Of a stretch of 64,000 nt of DNA, positions 25,031 through 37,000 are shown piece by piece. The notes under the pieces are model-generated. The model was not told the origin of the DNA and ran no database searches. It saw only the letters and a list, made by a program, of their open reading frames with translations. The stretch is taken from positions 848,499-912,498 of the forward strand of contig JAJVDF010000165.1 in assembly GCA_022410635.1 (NCBI GenBank). The letters are read 5' to 3'. The position numbers and the translations under genes were made by a program. This DNA comes from Tretioscincus oriximinensis. Lineage: Eukaryota > Chordata > Lepidosauria > Squamata > Gymnophthalmidae. The first letter of the stretch is position 1. Each line of letters begins with the position of its first letter.

Positions 25031-25172
25031 TGGAAATAAAAATTCCCAGGCTCTGTATTTGTCATTCAAGACAAATATTTTCTTTGCATGTCCAGAAATG
25101 TGGTTGAACCAGTCTATTTGTGCACCACATGCACAGTCAAAGAACTATAGAGGCAAATCAATTCTGTCTTAC

Positions 25173-25481
25173 AGGCACGGATAGCTCAGTCGCTTAGGAA
25201 TTCGTCTCTCACCTGGGAGATGGGGTTTCGAAGCCCTGTGTCGGATGTGGGGAGGGGTGAGCACCTTCCAATAGCCTGTAGCTCTATCCAACCCAGCTAT
25301 TCGAAAGCAAGAATTGCAAGAAATTGCAACTGACTGCAAGTAGATACATGGGAACCACCAGAGCCTGGTGGGGAAGATAGAATGGAAGCCTTCGGGCAAA
25401 ATATATCCTTGTAAGCCACTTTGAGTCCCTTTGAAAGGTGAGAAAAGCAGGGTATAAGAACCCAATTCTTCTTCTTCTTAT
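25173..25481 (+). mobile_element. tRNA-derived SINE, full-length
   Basis: The head resembles a tRNA: a box A region (TAGCTCAGTCGCTTAGG, about 25181) and a box B (GGTTTCGAAGCCC, about 25227) spaced as in a pol III internal promoter. A unique body follows (AGAATTGCAAGAAATTGCAAC), then a LINE-like 3' segment (GTAAGCCACTTTGAGTCCCT) and a TTCTTCTTCTT tail. It is about 309 bp long. The tRNA part does not fold into a complete cloverleaf I would call a functional tRNA. The LINE-like end suggests mobilisation by a LINE sharing that tail. Confidence 0.85.
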
Positions 25482-25999
25482 CTAGGCAAGCATTAAACTA
25501 GATCAATTCATCTCTCCACTTCTCCCTTCTTAACTGCAGTACCATCTTAGCTAATAAATTTTGGCATAACCCCAATTTGAGGAGCTAAACAACTGTAGAT
25601 GTCTGGATTACCTGCAACAGACAAACTGTCAAGAACTAGAGTAATACATATTTTCTCTAACATGCACATGCGCACAAGAACACACAACCTTAGGATGTAA
25701 CTCTACACTCACATGGATAAAGTACAGTGGTTGGAGAACTGCTAGGGCTTCAGTTCTTACTACATGAAAGGTGTATAGAGGTACCATTTCAAGAGAAAAG
25801 ATCAGAGTGTAAGAGGGGGTACTTATCCTTGTGCTAGATATACAGATTTAGAATGGGAAGAACAGTCTATCAAGATGAGAATGGGAAAGCTGCATTTAAG
25901 TGCCAAAATTAGTCCCAATTTGGATCCAGTCTCAGACTGATACCAGAAGTCCTCATGAGGACCAAATGTTAGAAAAAATAATCATCTCAAAGATATTTC
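25482..25999. other. unannotated intergenic sequence
   Basis: Nothing recognised between the SINE and the candidate LTR. Confidence 0.5.
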
Positions 26000-26610
26000 T
26001 CTGTTGGGAGTTTTCTATGGAAACGGAAACATGACTATGCCATGAACAAGACACATAGTTGATTGCATACTGTAATGAAATGACTTAAATAGAGCGAGGC
26101 TCCTTTAAATTTTCCAAGCCTAACATCTCTTAGGGGTGGGGCTTGGGATATAAAAGGGGGAGGTGCGAGGGGGAGAAGGAGGTTGTTGGTTGATTTGTTG
26201 AAAAAGGAGGGAGAGAGTAATATTGTTGGTTGCATTGTAGGTTGAATTGTCTTTGAGATTGTTTGAGCTTGTGGCCAAACAACTGAAATAAAAGTGGTTC
26301 TCTGCTGGAGTGTGAAAATAAAAGACATACCAAAGAGGGAAACATAGCAGCTGTGGGAGTGGGGATATAAAAGGAAAGCTGAGGGACTTTGAATGTGGGC
26401 AAGCAAAAGGGAAGCTTAGCCAGAGACATTAAAGGCTCAGGACCTTTTCCCTACCCAGTGTGGCTAAAGCGTATCTTTGGTTTCTTTATGTTTGAGTTGC
26501 CTGTTACTTTGTTATAATAAAGCTTTTGTTTTTATGGTTTAAAACAGAGAAGACTTTATTATTTGGGTATACAAAGCAAAGGGCTCATTCTGGCATGATT
26601 TTCACTCCTT
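26000..26610 (+). mobile_element. candidate solo LTR
   Basis: There are two TATA-like boxes (GGGATATAAAAGGGGG at 26145 and GGGGATATAAAAGGAAAG at 26361). An AATAAA at 26517-26522 lies about 150 bp after the second, followed by a U5-like stretch and, near 26635, GTGGTGGCAGCC, which could be a primer-binding-site region. No internal retroviral genes were found. Minus-strand open frames over it (26035-26429) are low-complexity shadows. Confidence 0.45.
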
Positions 26611-27782
26611 AATATTAATTTCTTCCTGAGGGAAGTGGTGGCAGCCTACCTGAGGAATAAATCCTATCTGTTCATTTTATTTATCCCATTTTTCCTATCC
26701 TATCTACAAACAAGCAAACTAATAAAATCCAATTGCCTTGTTCAAAAGAAAAGACCATCTACCAATATTAATAAGGGGGGACTGTGTTACCAAAACTATA
26801 TTGAAGAAATAAACAGACAAGAGTACAGACACAGTCTTAGCCCCCGCTCGGTTTCGTTACACATACATCTAGAAATAGTTGCTGAAAGTAGCTACGTTTC
26901 CACTAATAGCCACCCTCTTTGGGAATCTTTGAAAGTGATTGTTGCCAAAAGATTCTTACAGATGCCTCTACAAACCTGAATGGACCAAGTGGGCAAGTTA
27001 GTTGAGTGATTTGTAGTCCTTCCATTGAGGCAAAACAAAACAAAATAACATATATCACTTGCAATTGCTGCCATCAATCTAAAGATGAATCTAACTTCTG
27101 GTTTCTCTAACAAGAATCATTCCCATTGGTTAGATGACCTATGGATAGCCCCTTTTTTCATCCCTAAGATTGTGCCAGTAGACCGAATGCGTGTATTGGC
27201 TTACTTCTCAGTTCAAACCAAGCTTATACAGAAGTCCAAGGAGTGGTTCTTTACTCAAAACCACCTACCCTACTTACTCCAGGGTGGAGCACTTCAACAC
27301 TATATCTACCTTCCTGAAAATGAGACACCGTGCTATGCCTGTATCATTTTATTTTAGGAAAGATTCCTAGCTCATTAATAGAATATATGTTCTACATGCA
27401 ACAAGTTCCAGAGACCTGAGAAATCCCCAAGGAGTCCCTATTGGGAGGACAACATTGATGGAAATCATGACAAAGTACCTTTCTAGGGATGTTTTTGATA
27501 AATTGATGTTTTAAATCTGAGCCTTTTGTGACAAGAACTGATACAGACATTATTTCAGAAAGAAGCGAAAGAGAAATGGAAGCCTCTCCATCCATTTCCT
27601 ATGGAGCTAGTAAGTCAATTAAGTGTTTTTGTGTATGCATGCATGCATGACTTTCAAAGGAACTATTGTTTAAGACAGTGTTGTAACATAGATTCCAGAT
27701 TAGGAGTCATACTACTAATAATTATGCAAAACAGACAGTTTTAATAAAACAGTTATGTTGTAAGAAAATACTTACTGCAGTT
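26611..27782. other. unannotated intergenic sequence
   Basis: The frames at 26635-26979 and 27085-27357 have no motif. A short TGCATGCATGCATGCA run lies at about 27635. If the block at 26000-26610 is an LTR, its leader would run into this stretch, but no gag-like frame follows. Confidence 0.5.
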
Positions 27783-27965
27783 CTTCTTTTTCTTTTTCTT
27801 GTTCAGTGGTTTAGTTGTGCCTAATTTTTGTGACCTCACAGATCACAGCAAAAGCATCCTGTCCTCCATTGCCTCAAAGTCTGCCCAAGTTCATGCTCGT
27901 TGCTTCCTTCAATCCACCTAATCCTCTGATATCTGTTATTTCTTTCTCCTTTGTCTTTTTTACAA
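27783..27965 (-). mobile_element. BovB/Sauria-SINE type 3' region, reverse orientation
   Basis: TCTTTTTCTTGTTCAGTGGT, TTTAGTTGTGCCTAATTTTT, GTGACCTCACAGATCACAGC and CTCCATTGCCTCAAAGTCTG are the reverse complement of the BovB 3' end (compare 62930-62990). The Sauria SINE family borrows the same tail. The 5' part is not identifiable, so LINE or SINE origin cannot be decided. Confidence 0.65.
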
Positions 27966-28009
27966 GACAATAAAAGACTGAAGGTTCCTAGCCTGGATTT
28001 CATATTTCA

Positions 28010-28135
28010 GAGAAATAGTCGCATTAGTCTGGGTCCAGAACATTTTGCAAGAGTGTCTTTTAGCACCTTGGACATTAGCAAGAAAAAAGGTAGGTATCAT
28101 GAGCTTTCGTAGACAAGTCTACTTCTATAAACGCA
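28010..28135 (+). repeat. single (non-palindromic) unit of the same repeat family
   Basis: ATTTCAGAGAAATAGTCGCA, TTAGTCTGGGTCCAGAAC, TTAGCACCTTGGACATTAGC, GGTATCATGAGCTTTCGTAG and ACAAGTCTACTTCT line up with one arm of copies A and B in the same order. No inverted partner follows, so this shows the basic unit of about 125 bp. A smaller scrap lies at about 35045-35095. Confidence 0.7.
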
Positions 28136-29322
28136 AGAGAATAACTGCCTAGTGACAGATCATATAAGGTCCTCGAGCCATTTTCCCATCAAGCTATAAA
28201 GCAGAAACCAAGGTTCTGGTGCACAACGATTGACTCAAAGCGGTGCAGGCTGGGAGCTGCAGTCCACAGGACAGGGGCCCACATAAGCTGGGTAGAAGAG
28301 GCTGCCTGCTGCTCATACTACACTTCCCAGTAGGCCGGCAGCAGGTGGTAAGAGCAACATCTCAATTATTGCAAGCCCTGCTGCAGATCAAGCATTGTTA
28401 TCATGAAAAATGGCATAGAAAAGCAGACAGAAATACAACTAAAAACTATGAAACTGGAAATAGAAATTCTACTGGAAATAGGGGAAGCTGGAAATGGTCT
28501 TTTTTATTGCTGACAACCAATACCATCTATATAGCAAATTGGTTGCTGAAATTAAATCCTGGGTGTACTTCACCTGTACTTGGCCTGTCAAATCCCCCAG
28601 ACACAAACACACTGGCAAAACAAAATGAATTAAGGATATGAAGTGTCCTCATCCTATTCCAAGAAGGAAATTTGAGAAAAAACCCAGGAAGTTATTTCAA
28701 ATGTCAAATGTGCAATAAGAAACCAGCAACATTGGACAGCAGACTCAAAGATATAAAAGGTTATCCAAGGAAATTTTCTGAGAGAAAGCAGGAGAAAAAA
28801 ACCCTTTCTAGTCACTTTTGTTAGATTTAGATCTTCTTGTTTTTAACAGAAAATGCACTGTAACCTTCCCCTTCTGGATTGTTCATCCATAACCATAACA
28901 GGGTCCCTGGAAATACGTGTTGTTTCTTTAATCAATAATTCACACTATATAAGCATATTCATTCACCACAACACCAAGCAAATGCCGTATGGGGAGAACA
29001 AAGAAACCCAATGTGAGATGGATAAAAAAGTAAAAAAAAGAAAAAAAATATAAGCATACTGACATTACAACCTTTGTTAAAGTCTTATTGAACTAACTCT
29101 GACTATAACAATATGCAGCAAAGGGCAAATGGTTAGACACATTCGCCGTATCTAATGCAAATAAGACCTGCCTTAAATGTCAACACTTTCAAATATATTC
29201 TAACGTGTTTTGAACTGAAATTAATGTAAAATATGCTGGTTGGGGGGATACTATAAGTCATATTAAAAGGGTCAGATCTGGGATGTGTTTGAGAGCCAAG
29301 GGGCAGACAAAAGATCACTTAC
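28136..29322. other. unannotated sequence downstream of candidate minus exon
   Basis: A GC-richer patch at 28230-28350 (GCTGGGAGCTGCAGTCCAC) looks like an unclassified repeat. The plus frame at 28243-28641 crosses it and has no domain. Nothing on the minus strand continues the candidate exon at 29323-29495. Confidence 0.45.
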
Positions 29323-29495
29323 TTCATCCCGAAGACTGTCCTTATCTCTGGATGATTGAGTGGAATCTCCCATAACAAACAGCAGTTTTGAAACATCTGC
29401 TGCTACTTGCCATTCAATGAGAGACATGGAATCCTGGGCTGATGACAGCCAATCATTGGTGAACTGGTAGGTGATAAATGAGATCAATTGTTCAC
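29323..29495 (-). CDS. candidate internal exon of an unidentified gene
   Basis: Read on the minus strand, an acceptor with a pyrimidine tract (ATTTCTCCCTTTCAG) precedes 29495. A fully open 173-nt segment follows, ending at 29323 with a consensus donor (GAA then GTAAGT). With a phase-1 entry it encodes 57 residues, beginning EQLISFITYQFTNDWL and ending RDKDSLRDE. The codons look like those of real coding sequence (mixed, no low complexity), and no repeat is recognisable. I cannot name the protein. Its entry phase matches the exit phase of the candidate exon at 47328-47447. It could be a real exon of a minus-strand gene, a pseudo-exon, or part of a non-coding transcript. What is seen is an open frame bounded by splice signals; gene status is inferred. 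Confidence 0.4.
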
Positions 29496-30040
29496 CTGAA
29501 AGGGAGAAATATGAGTTCCCAGTAAACAAATGTAATTTGGACAATTCTTAATCCTGAATTTGTATATACACTGTCATTCAAGTACTTTTGCATGTTATCA
29601 CCAAATTAATTAGGCTTTGAAAAAATTAATCCAGATATGTTTTTGCTTTCCACATTCAGAACAAAGTAAATCAAAGCTGTGATCACAAAAGAGATCAAGC
29701 TGTGAATGTACATTTTTAAAGTGTTGCCCAATTTGCAGATGCACAAAAATCTCTGTGATTAGGCATTTGCCTCTTTCTCATCTTCAGTTGCACACAATGG
29801 AATGAAGTAATTTGGACAAATAGGGGAGAAAGTGAAATAATTTGCTTTTCTCTCAAGATGTCTAAATTGTTTCTCTTTTTTGTTTCAAAAGGAGATAGCA
29901 GGAGCAGATTGCATTTTGCAAAGATTCTTCTCATTTCGTCTACGTTTATAGTAATGATTTCAGCTCAATATTGAAGATCAAAGTAAGAACATTTGTTGCT
30001 ATCATCTTCCATGAAAAGCAATTGTGCAACTTTTCTTCAT
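29496..30040. other. unannotated sequence
   Basis: It contains the putative acceptor of the candidate exon next to 29495; otherwise AT-rich with nothing recognised. Confidence 0.5.
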
Positions 30041-30119
30041 GTTCATCTCAAGCACTGTAAATACTTCTCTTGTTATTTTAAATATATAAAGTTATTTATT
30101 TATAGTGCTTGAGATGAAC
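30041..30119. repeat. inverted repeat, 23-nt arms
   Basis: GTTCATCTCAAGCACTGTAA at 30041 is matched in reverse complement at 30098-30119 with one mismatch. The loop is AT-rich (TTATTTTAAATATATAAAG). It sits immediately left of a second, larger inverted repeat. Confidence 0.85.
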
Positions 30120-30127
30120 TATATACC

Positions 30128-30386
30128 AATATCAAGAACTATAATTACATTTTCTAGGTCTTGCTTAAAAATAATCTTCTATGTATATAGAAGAATATAT
30201 ATTACCTCTCCCCATATACATACATACATACATACATACATACATACATACATACAAACATACATACATACATACATACATACATACATACATACATACA
30301 TACATACATACATACATACATACATACATACATACAAGAATATTCTTAAGCAAGATCTAGAAAATGTAATTATAGTTCTTGATATT
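30128..30386. repeat. inverted repeat enclosing a (CATA)n microsatellite
   Basis: The 51-nt left arm (30128-30178, AATATCAAGAACTATAATTA to AATAATCTT) is the reverse complement of 30336-30386 with about three mismatches. The loop holds GTATATAGAAGAATATATA and then about 120 bp of CATA repeat (30217-30336), broken once by CATACAAACA. The open frames over it are repeat artefacts (IHTY and VCMY runs). Confidence 0.9.
30217..30336. repeat. tetranucleotide microsatellite (CATA)n
   Basis: About 30 units of CATA/TACA occur with a single interruption near 30254. The tract is likely length-polymorphic. Confidence 0.95.
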
Positions 30387-31419
30387 ACATATATATCCTC
30401 TGCTCTGTCTTTACCTAATAAGCTCCTTAGTATTAGGACACTAGAATAATGGTTCCTCCCTCTTTGCTGTGCACTTCCTGTGGGTGACTTAATTAAGGCA
30501 GGTTTCACATGGAACTGCCATAAATGAGGATCACTCTTTAAGCAATCTTTGTTTACCATAATATCACTTGCAGACCAGCAGCAAGCTGTCTGAACATTTG
30601 CTAGGGTAAGGAGAAGTCTGACTTAAGAATGTTGGATCAAAAGGTATGTGGAAAAATCAGTCATTTGGTTGCACTGTTTAAGGCTCATGCAATTTCAGCA
30701 ATCCACCCACTGGGACCTCCATTACTATGCATCTTACAGAGTACCTCTATTCTGACTTCATAATGGAGTCCTCTCTGCTTGCATTAAAATGCCCTTGTAT
30801 GGCGTACACAAGCAGGGAGTAGGCAGAAGCAGTAAGAGCCTGTGGCATAACTTGTGCTCTTTGTTTACTTCCTGGAGCTTAGACATATAAGGGACGGGAA
30901 GAGCAGCCAATCAAGAGCTTTGACACACAATGTGTTGAGCAATGCCTGTTGTGTTCTCCACCAAAGAAGCCAACTTCCTGTGCAGGAACGCAAACATTTA
31001 CAGGTAGGTGAGGTGGAATCTCAATTGGCTTTTGACAGAAAGAAACCCAAAATTCTCCAACCAAACAACTCAAATGGAGGGGGCCTAAGACTCTCCTAGA
31101 ATCAGAAAAGACAGGACAGTGTGGCCCAGACAAGCCACCGAGGAGTGCTATGAGTGCTGGGCGTATGGTTCAGTGAATTCAACAGCATTTACCATTGGTA
31201 GACATGGACACTAGTGCTAAATGACAAGACATTAATTCTGCTTTATGTGAATATTAGAGTAACTTAAGCAATTCCTTGCAGTACTGAACCAGGAGCCCAT
31301 CTAGCCTTAAATAGCTGCTTCTGCATTCTGTCCTTCGGCAGAAGGTGGGTGGGTTGAAGAGAAGGAGGGTATGGATCTTTTAAAAGGTTTTATTAATGTG
31401 ATTTTTTTTAAAAAAACTT
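30387..31419. other. unannotated intergenic sequence
   Basis: Near 31280-31330 the phrase GAACCAGGAGCCCATCTAGC faintly recalls a reversed CR1 3' UTR, too short to call. Nothing else recognised. Confidence 0.5.
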
Positions 31420-31492
31420 GATTTTTTTTACTCTATCTGGGACCAATGTGAAGGGTGGGATATAAATCATTTTAAATAAAGAAATAAAAATA
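31420..31492 (+). mobile_element. LINE 3' tail fragment
   Basis: The sequence CTCTATCTGGGACCAATGTG is followed by AAGGGTGGGATATAAATCAT and AAATAAAGAAATAAAAATAG. It is the forward version of the 'GGGTGGGATATAAAT' LINE ending seen in reverse at 10255. Confidence 0.5.
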
Positions 31493-33784
31493 GTTCAGCA
31501 TCCTATCCTCACAATGGCATACATTTTCATGGAGAGAAAAATACCCCTTTGTGTGGTACGATCTGCCCCAAATTTAATTGAACTGGGTAAACTCTACCCC
31601 TCCTTAGCCACTCTGTCACAAATAATTTAAGTAGATATTATATAATTGTTTGGTAGTTATACCTTTTGTTCTTGTCAGAAATAAAAATGTGCATGAAATT
31701 TCATTCAGCAACAGATAGTTGTTTCCTCCAATGTCTATTTGGCTACACTCACCAGACCGGTGTATGTAATCTGGGATTGCTTGAGGATGATTTCATTTGG
31801 AACACATTAACAGAGCTTTATGGATTGCAACCTGTAATCTGTCTAACCTTCAGAGCAGAAATGTCTTCAAAATTGTTATGTAAATCTCCCCGAATGTAGT
31901 AAAATGCTTCTGGATATGAAACAAAGGATTGTAGTAACATAGGGGTTTGGGGGGTAGTTTGGCAAGTAGGACTGGTTTTTTTTTAACAAAACACATGTAT
32001 AACAGAAGATTAATAATTAAGCTTCTATAAATGGTATTGAAATGTATGTTTTATGCTGCTGCTATAAATGAAGTCATCCAGGAAGCATGTATTTATATAA
32101 TTTGTATAATAATCTTGCACAAAACAATAAATTGGGACTCATAGAAGGGAGGTTATGATATCTAGGGGAAACAATGGGCAGATATGCTGGGTGGTAACAG
32201 TGACTACTAATGCATTATATTATCAAAAGTATTCACTTACCCACCCACACAAGTGAATGAACGAATACTTTTGTCAATATAGTGTTAGTGTAGAAGTTGC
32301 TAGAACAGTGGGCTGAATGTCCAAGAGGTAGTATAACCAATAAGAAATTGTCATATTGTCCATTCTCCCTGATTTTCTATAGGGAGAGGAACTTTATGAC
32401 AAGAAAAGAATTTTTGATTGACTAACACAAAGAACCGGCTTTGGAACTGTTTTAGGAAAGCATTCTTCATGTGATCCTCAATCAAGTTGGAAATTTTGCA
32501 ATATGAGGAATTACACACTGGCCATTTTTATACTTGGACTATGATGGGAACAGTTCTGGTGATTGGCGAGAATGGATCACATATGCTATCATTCAGTCCT
32601 TTATATCTCAAGCAGCAGGAACTGCTTTCCTCCCCCATTGTTAGTTATCTTTTGGTATAGCATAAGTTAAATACCACAAAAGTAAGAATAAATGCCACTG
32701 TCACTGAACGCTCAGGAACCCCAGCATTGAAACTTCTTTCCTTATAATTTCACCAAAGATAGCTGGTGGACCAAGAAAGGTGGTTTATCCACCCAAGAAA
32801 AGCTAGATTTTGACTGACTGTGTATTCAATCACAAGGACATGGGGAGGGCAGATAGGAGGGACTGCAGTATGGATTAGGGAAGATGAAGTGAGCACTATA
32901 TAAGATGTCTGTGATCTTGTAAAAATAGACTGAATCTCCATTATGCCTAAAACAGGCTAATCTGTTATGGTATGACCAGGCTCAAACTGTCTTTTCTTTC
33001 AAGAGCTTCTAAAGCAGGCTTGGACTTGGAATCTAGGGGAATGGTTGAATCACATATTGAAGACTGTGGTATATATAATGAAAATGTTGGCATAAACCTT
33101 AGTTATCTTGAAGAAATAACTACCTGCATAGCTATAATTTCCAGACACTGACTAAGCAATTTCATTTTCTCAAGGAACAAAAAAGTCTAGTAATAAATGG
33201 GACCTTGGCATGTAAAACAGGTATCTGAACTCTAAATGTGGTGCATGAGATAATGAGTTTTTGATAATATGCATTTCTCAAATGTGTTTGTTCAAAAGGA
33301 AGCAGCAATCCATATCTAAACAAGGGCCATAAAGTTAACAGCCCTTTGCTGTACAGTAACTGGGGATGCTTTGCCAAAATGTTTTTTTGACATTGATAAT
33401 TATGAACTGTTACAAATGAACTTTGCAAAGCGTTCCATTTCGCCAACAAACAAAAAAGTGGAAATAAATTGCTGTAGACTTGAAGATTCTGAACTGCTAC
33501 AACTTTTCATTTATTATAGATTTTTGTCTTCCAGTCCTATAAATAACTTCCAGGTGCTGCCATTTTTACTTCTTCCTCCTTCTTAAGAATTTTGCATGGG
33601 ATACAACCTGAAAGACATGTAAAACAACATTCCAATATTACCTGAAATTACAAAGTCGTTCCAAAAGATCTCACAGATGCAGTAAAAAATCAATCAAACA
33701 ACTTTCCTGTGAATGGGAGAAAGTTCAGGATTGAATTTATCAGGCCAGTTCTAACAGAAATAATTGGGGGGGGGGCATTTGCAT
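31493..33784. other. unannotated intergenic sequence
   Basis: Apart from the Tc1 mini-element at 32213-32284 nothing is recognised. The frames at 33162-33586 on the two strands overlap each other and carry no motif. Confidence 0.5.
32213..32284. mobile_element. Tc1/mariner mini-element, second copy
   Basis: TATTATCAAAAGTATTCACT at the left and its complement CGAATACTTTTGTCAATATA at the right are the same inverted repeats as at 6764-6843, with a CCCACCCACAC centre in common. The flanking TA has mutated. Length is about 72 bp. Confidence 0.75.
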
Positions 33785-34010
33785 TCTTCTTTTTAATTCT
33801 TTTTTCTAGTTATTTACAAGCGGATACAATATATCATATACCATCTCTAGATGTTACAAATCTATACAAATTATAAATATTATTTTCTTTTATTCCCCCC
33901 TTTCCCCCTTCCCCCCTTCTCCTCACCGCCCAAGGTCACACTTTACACATTACTCAAAAGTACCACATTACAGTGCATAAATTATACATAAGGTTTTTAG
34001 CATTACTGCT
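33785..34010 (-). mobile_element. possible L1-type LINE 3' UTR, reverse orientation
   Basis: TTTTAATTCTTTTTTCTAGT, TTATTTACAAGCGGATACAA and then CCCCCCTTTCCCCCTTCCCC recall the layout at 24770-25030 (T-rich edge followed by a C-rich pyrimidine tract). The relationship between the two is not close. A G-homopolymer (GGGGGGGGGG) lies just upstream near 33766. Confidence 0.3.
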
Positions 34011-37000
34011 TAAAGCATTTTCCAGATATATCTTTACATCTAACTATAACTGCTTAGTTTTCCAACTGTCCCAATTACCCCTGCTTAAGCCATTCATTTT
34101 ACTACTCATACATTCCACAGTTAGCTGTTCAATAATATAGTTGTGCCACTTTTCCACCTTCCGCTTACTTTTATCTTTCCAACCCCCATCACTACTTAAG
34201 TTAACATGTTAATAATTTCCTCAATAACTTCTTTCATTTGAATTGTGGGGATTCCGTCTAATTCTACATGTAACATTGCCATTTTAACTGATAATTTAAG
34301 TTGGATATTCATTATCTTATTAAGAAGTTTTTTATTCTACAATAACCCAGATGCAACTCTGTTCTCAGGTATCTGTAATATTACTTCAGTGAGAAGCTGG
34401 CGTATTAATCAGATAACTATATTCATGTCACACGGCATGTCCAAGAACTTCTCACCACTTTACAAGTGCAGTTTTTGGGTTGGCTTTTCTCCCCACCACC
34501 CATTGTAGGTATGAGCTCCAAACAGTAAACAGTGTGCATGTCTTGCCTTGAATTTTGGCAGCGTTCTTACCTACTTGTGCCTGTTCTCGTGAAGACATGC
34601 CATACAAAAGTATTTTAACATGAACATGGAGGAGCCCACTACGGAATCAGAAGTACTAGAAGGCAAATTGCTAAAACTAATGTTTTTAGCATATGCATTG
34701 CTGAAGCTGGATGATAATGTGAGGCAGATCCTTCATGAAGACCATAGAATAAGATATAGTTTATCTGGATGGGTCCTAGAAGTGTGAATGAATGAATTAG
34801 CGTAAGATCTGAAAATGTCTTGGTATTCTTCTGAGACAACTACAGTGGGATCAAGGTGCATACAGTATGTTCCTGCAAGTGTGAAAACTGACTTGATTAA
34901 GTACTGCAATGCCATAATAAGGGCTACTATAACTGAAGCAAATGTGGGATAGTCCCCTAATAGTCAACTATGAACAGGACAGAAAACTTTAAATGACAAA
35001 ATGTTTTGTATCAATATTAATCACTGATTGTTAAGAACAGCATTTCTAGCAAGGGGTCCCATAACACCTTAGACACCAACAAGATTGGTAGGCTGAGCAT
35101 TGGTATATTCAAACTATTGTCTTTTGTAATGATGTACCTGTTTATAATATTATGAAAGTCTGTGATTGGATAATCTGTATTTCTGTTCTGATTGGTTGTT
35201 GACTGTCCTCATTGTTAGGCTAGTGAATTCAAAAGAAATCATCATTTCAAAGTTCACTTGAGTTTTGAAAGGGGTTTCGCATTAATCATCAGTATTTTTT
35301 TTCCTGTGTAAATTCATGTAATCTCCATTTTTGGTGAAATCAGACAGAGTATTGCAGCAAGACAGGGCTAAGTTGCATATAGCATCATAGCATATAGACA
35401 GGATAAGGAGCTATGGAAACTGCGTAAAAGTATTAGCAGGAAAAAGCTTAACGAAGCTCTTTAGTTCCACCACTGCTGAGTCTCATGTGGCAGTCTCCCA
35501 AAAGTAACACTATTATAGCNTGAAAAAAACCCTAAGCTCAATGCTGCTATCTTCTCAGATGTTAAAGACAATGTAAAAATGTTTTATATAAATGCATAAC
35601 CATTTAAAATATAAAGCAGCCAAAAGAGGTCACAAATATTTATACTAAAGTGATAATGTGTTAATAGAATGAATAACATTATTATGTAAATTTTCTATTG
35701 ATGAGCAATCTTAAATAGATTGCCAAATACTGGTTCCTGTTGGACAGGAACAGCATTTAGTCCTGTTACTATCTTTTGATCAAGAGGTGTGAGAATAAGC
35801 TCTAGTGTGAACTTATATGTTCCATTCTCAATTTCCCTAAATGCTCATTTTTGCTGAAGAAGGCATTTTAGGGAAATTGAAACTACAGTTAAACTCAGTT
35901 GAGGTTTGAAGAAGTCAGAATTTCTTTTTTCAATAAGCTGCCAGTTTTATGGTAACATTACTGGAAAGATGGCTTTTTGGTGTTTGATGAATGGAAAAGA
36001 CTCTGAAAAGAGAAGGAGAATGGTTCCCTTTGGTCTGAGACGGCCCCAAAACGGAACATTGTGTGTTCTGTTCCAATACCTCTCATCTCCAGGTTTCCAC
36101 ATCTTTTGTCATTTATTATATGAATCAGTGAAAGCAATGATACTTACAGTCCATTAAGTTTTGTTTCTTGCCATAATTTTTGAAAACTTGAAAGAAGCAA
36201 GACACAGAAAAAATGATCTCTCAGTGTTACATCAAATCTAGAGTATCATAAACATTTGACCTTCCAATCGCTCATATATTTCCAGAAATAATAATCAGCA
36301 CTTTTTGTGTAAATATTTGATCTAATTAGCAGAAAGAAAGCTACATCCAGGAGTGCTACATCCAGGAATGAAGTGTATATTATTTATAGCATTGATGATG
36401 AAAATCTGAAACTACAGAGATGATTTTGGATAATAAGTAACATGAGAGGCAGTTTTGAGTCCTTTTAAAATACGGAGCACAAATCATTATTAGGATTGTA
36501 TGCGCTACCATTCTGGTTGATTCCCTATGCAATTGGTTGGTGAATGGAAGAACACAGTACTGGATTAGATGTGCCATAAAGAACAGTGTGGCAAAATAAG
36601 GTATAATTTTTGCAACATACATGAACAACTGTTTGGAAATGCCTTTTTTGTGTTCTAATGATGGAACGCTTTTCCCTAATGCCTTCATAGGGCAAGAATG
36701 GGAAAAAAGTGGTTTGGGCATGGAAGCAGAAAGGCTGTGGTATCAGACAACTAGATCTCAGCTTTCTAACTTAAAAGAGATAGAGAGAAGAAAGAGGCTG
36801 TGCTGTCACTCCCTTATCATCAGTCAGCATCAAGTGGTTCAAAGCAGAAGCACTTGATGCTGCCCCAGGGATGGGATGGTCAAATGTCCTGAACCTCACT
36901 CCACCCTCTTTTCAAAGCTGAGAACCCAGCTCCAAAATGAGGTCTTTTAACTAGCCAAAATAGTGCTGAAAATGAGCCTTTTTCAGCACAATGCTTATGC

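Noticed and set aside
25173..25250. Possible tRNA gene (A and B boxes)
   Set aside because: The tRNA-like part is fused to a SINE body and tail, recurs at 50654, and does not give a clean cloverleaf.
26635..26979. Frame following the candidate LTR, considered as a gag relic
   Set aside because: No retroviral motif (no major homology region or zinc knuckle), and composition is that of the flanks.
30217..30336. CRISPR-like regular repetition
   Set aside because: Uniform 4-bp microsatellite with no spacers, in a vertebrate genome.
30105..30559. Open frames with IHTY/VCMY tandem peptide repeats
   Set aside because: Direct translation of the CATA microsatellite in two frames; no gene.
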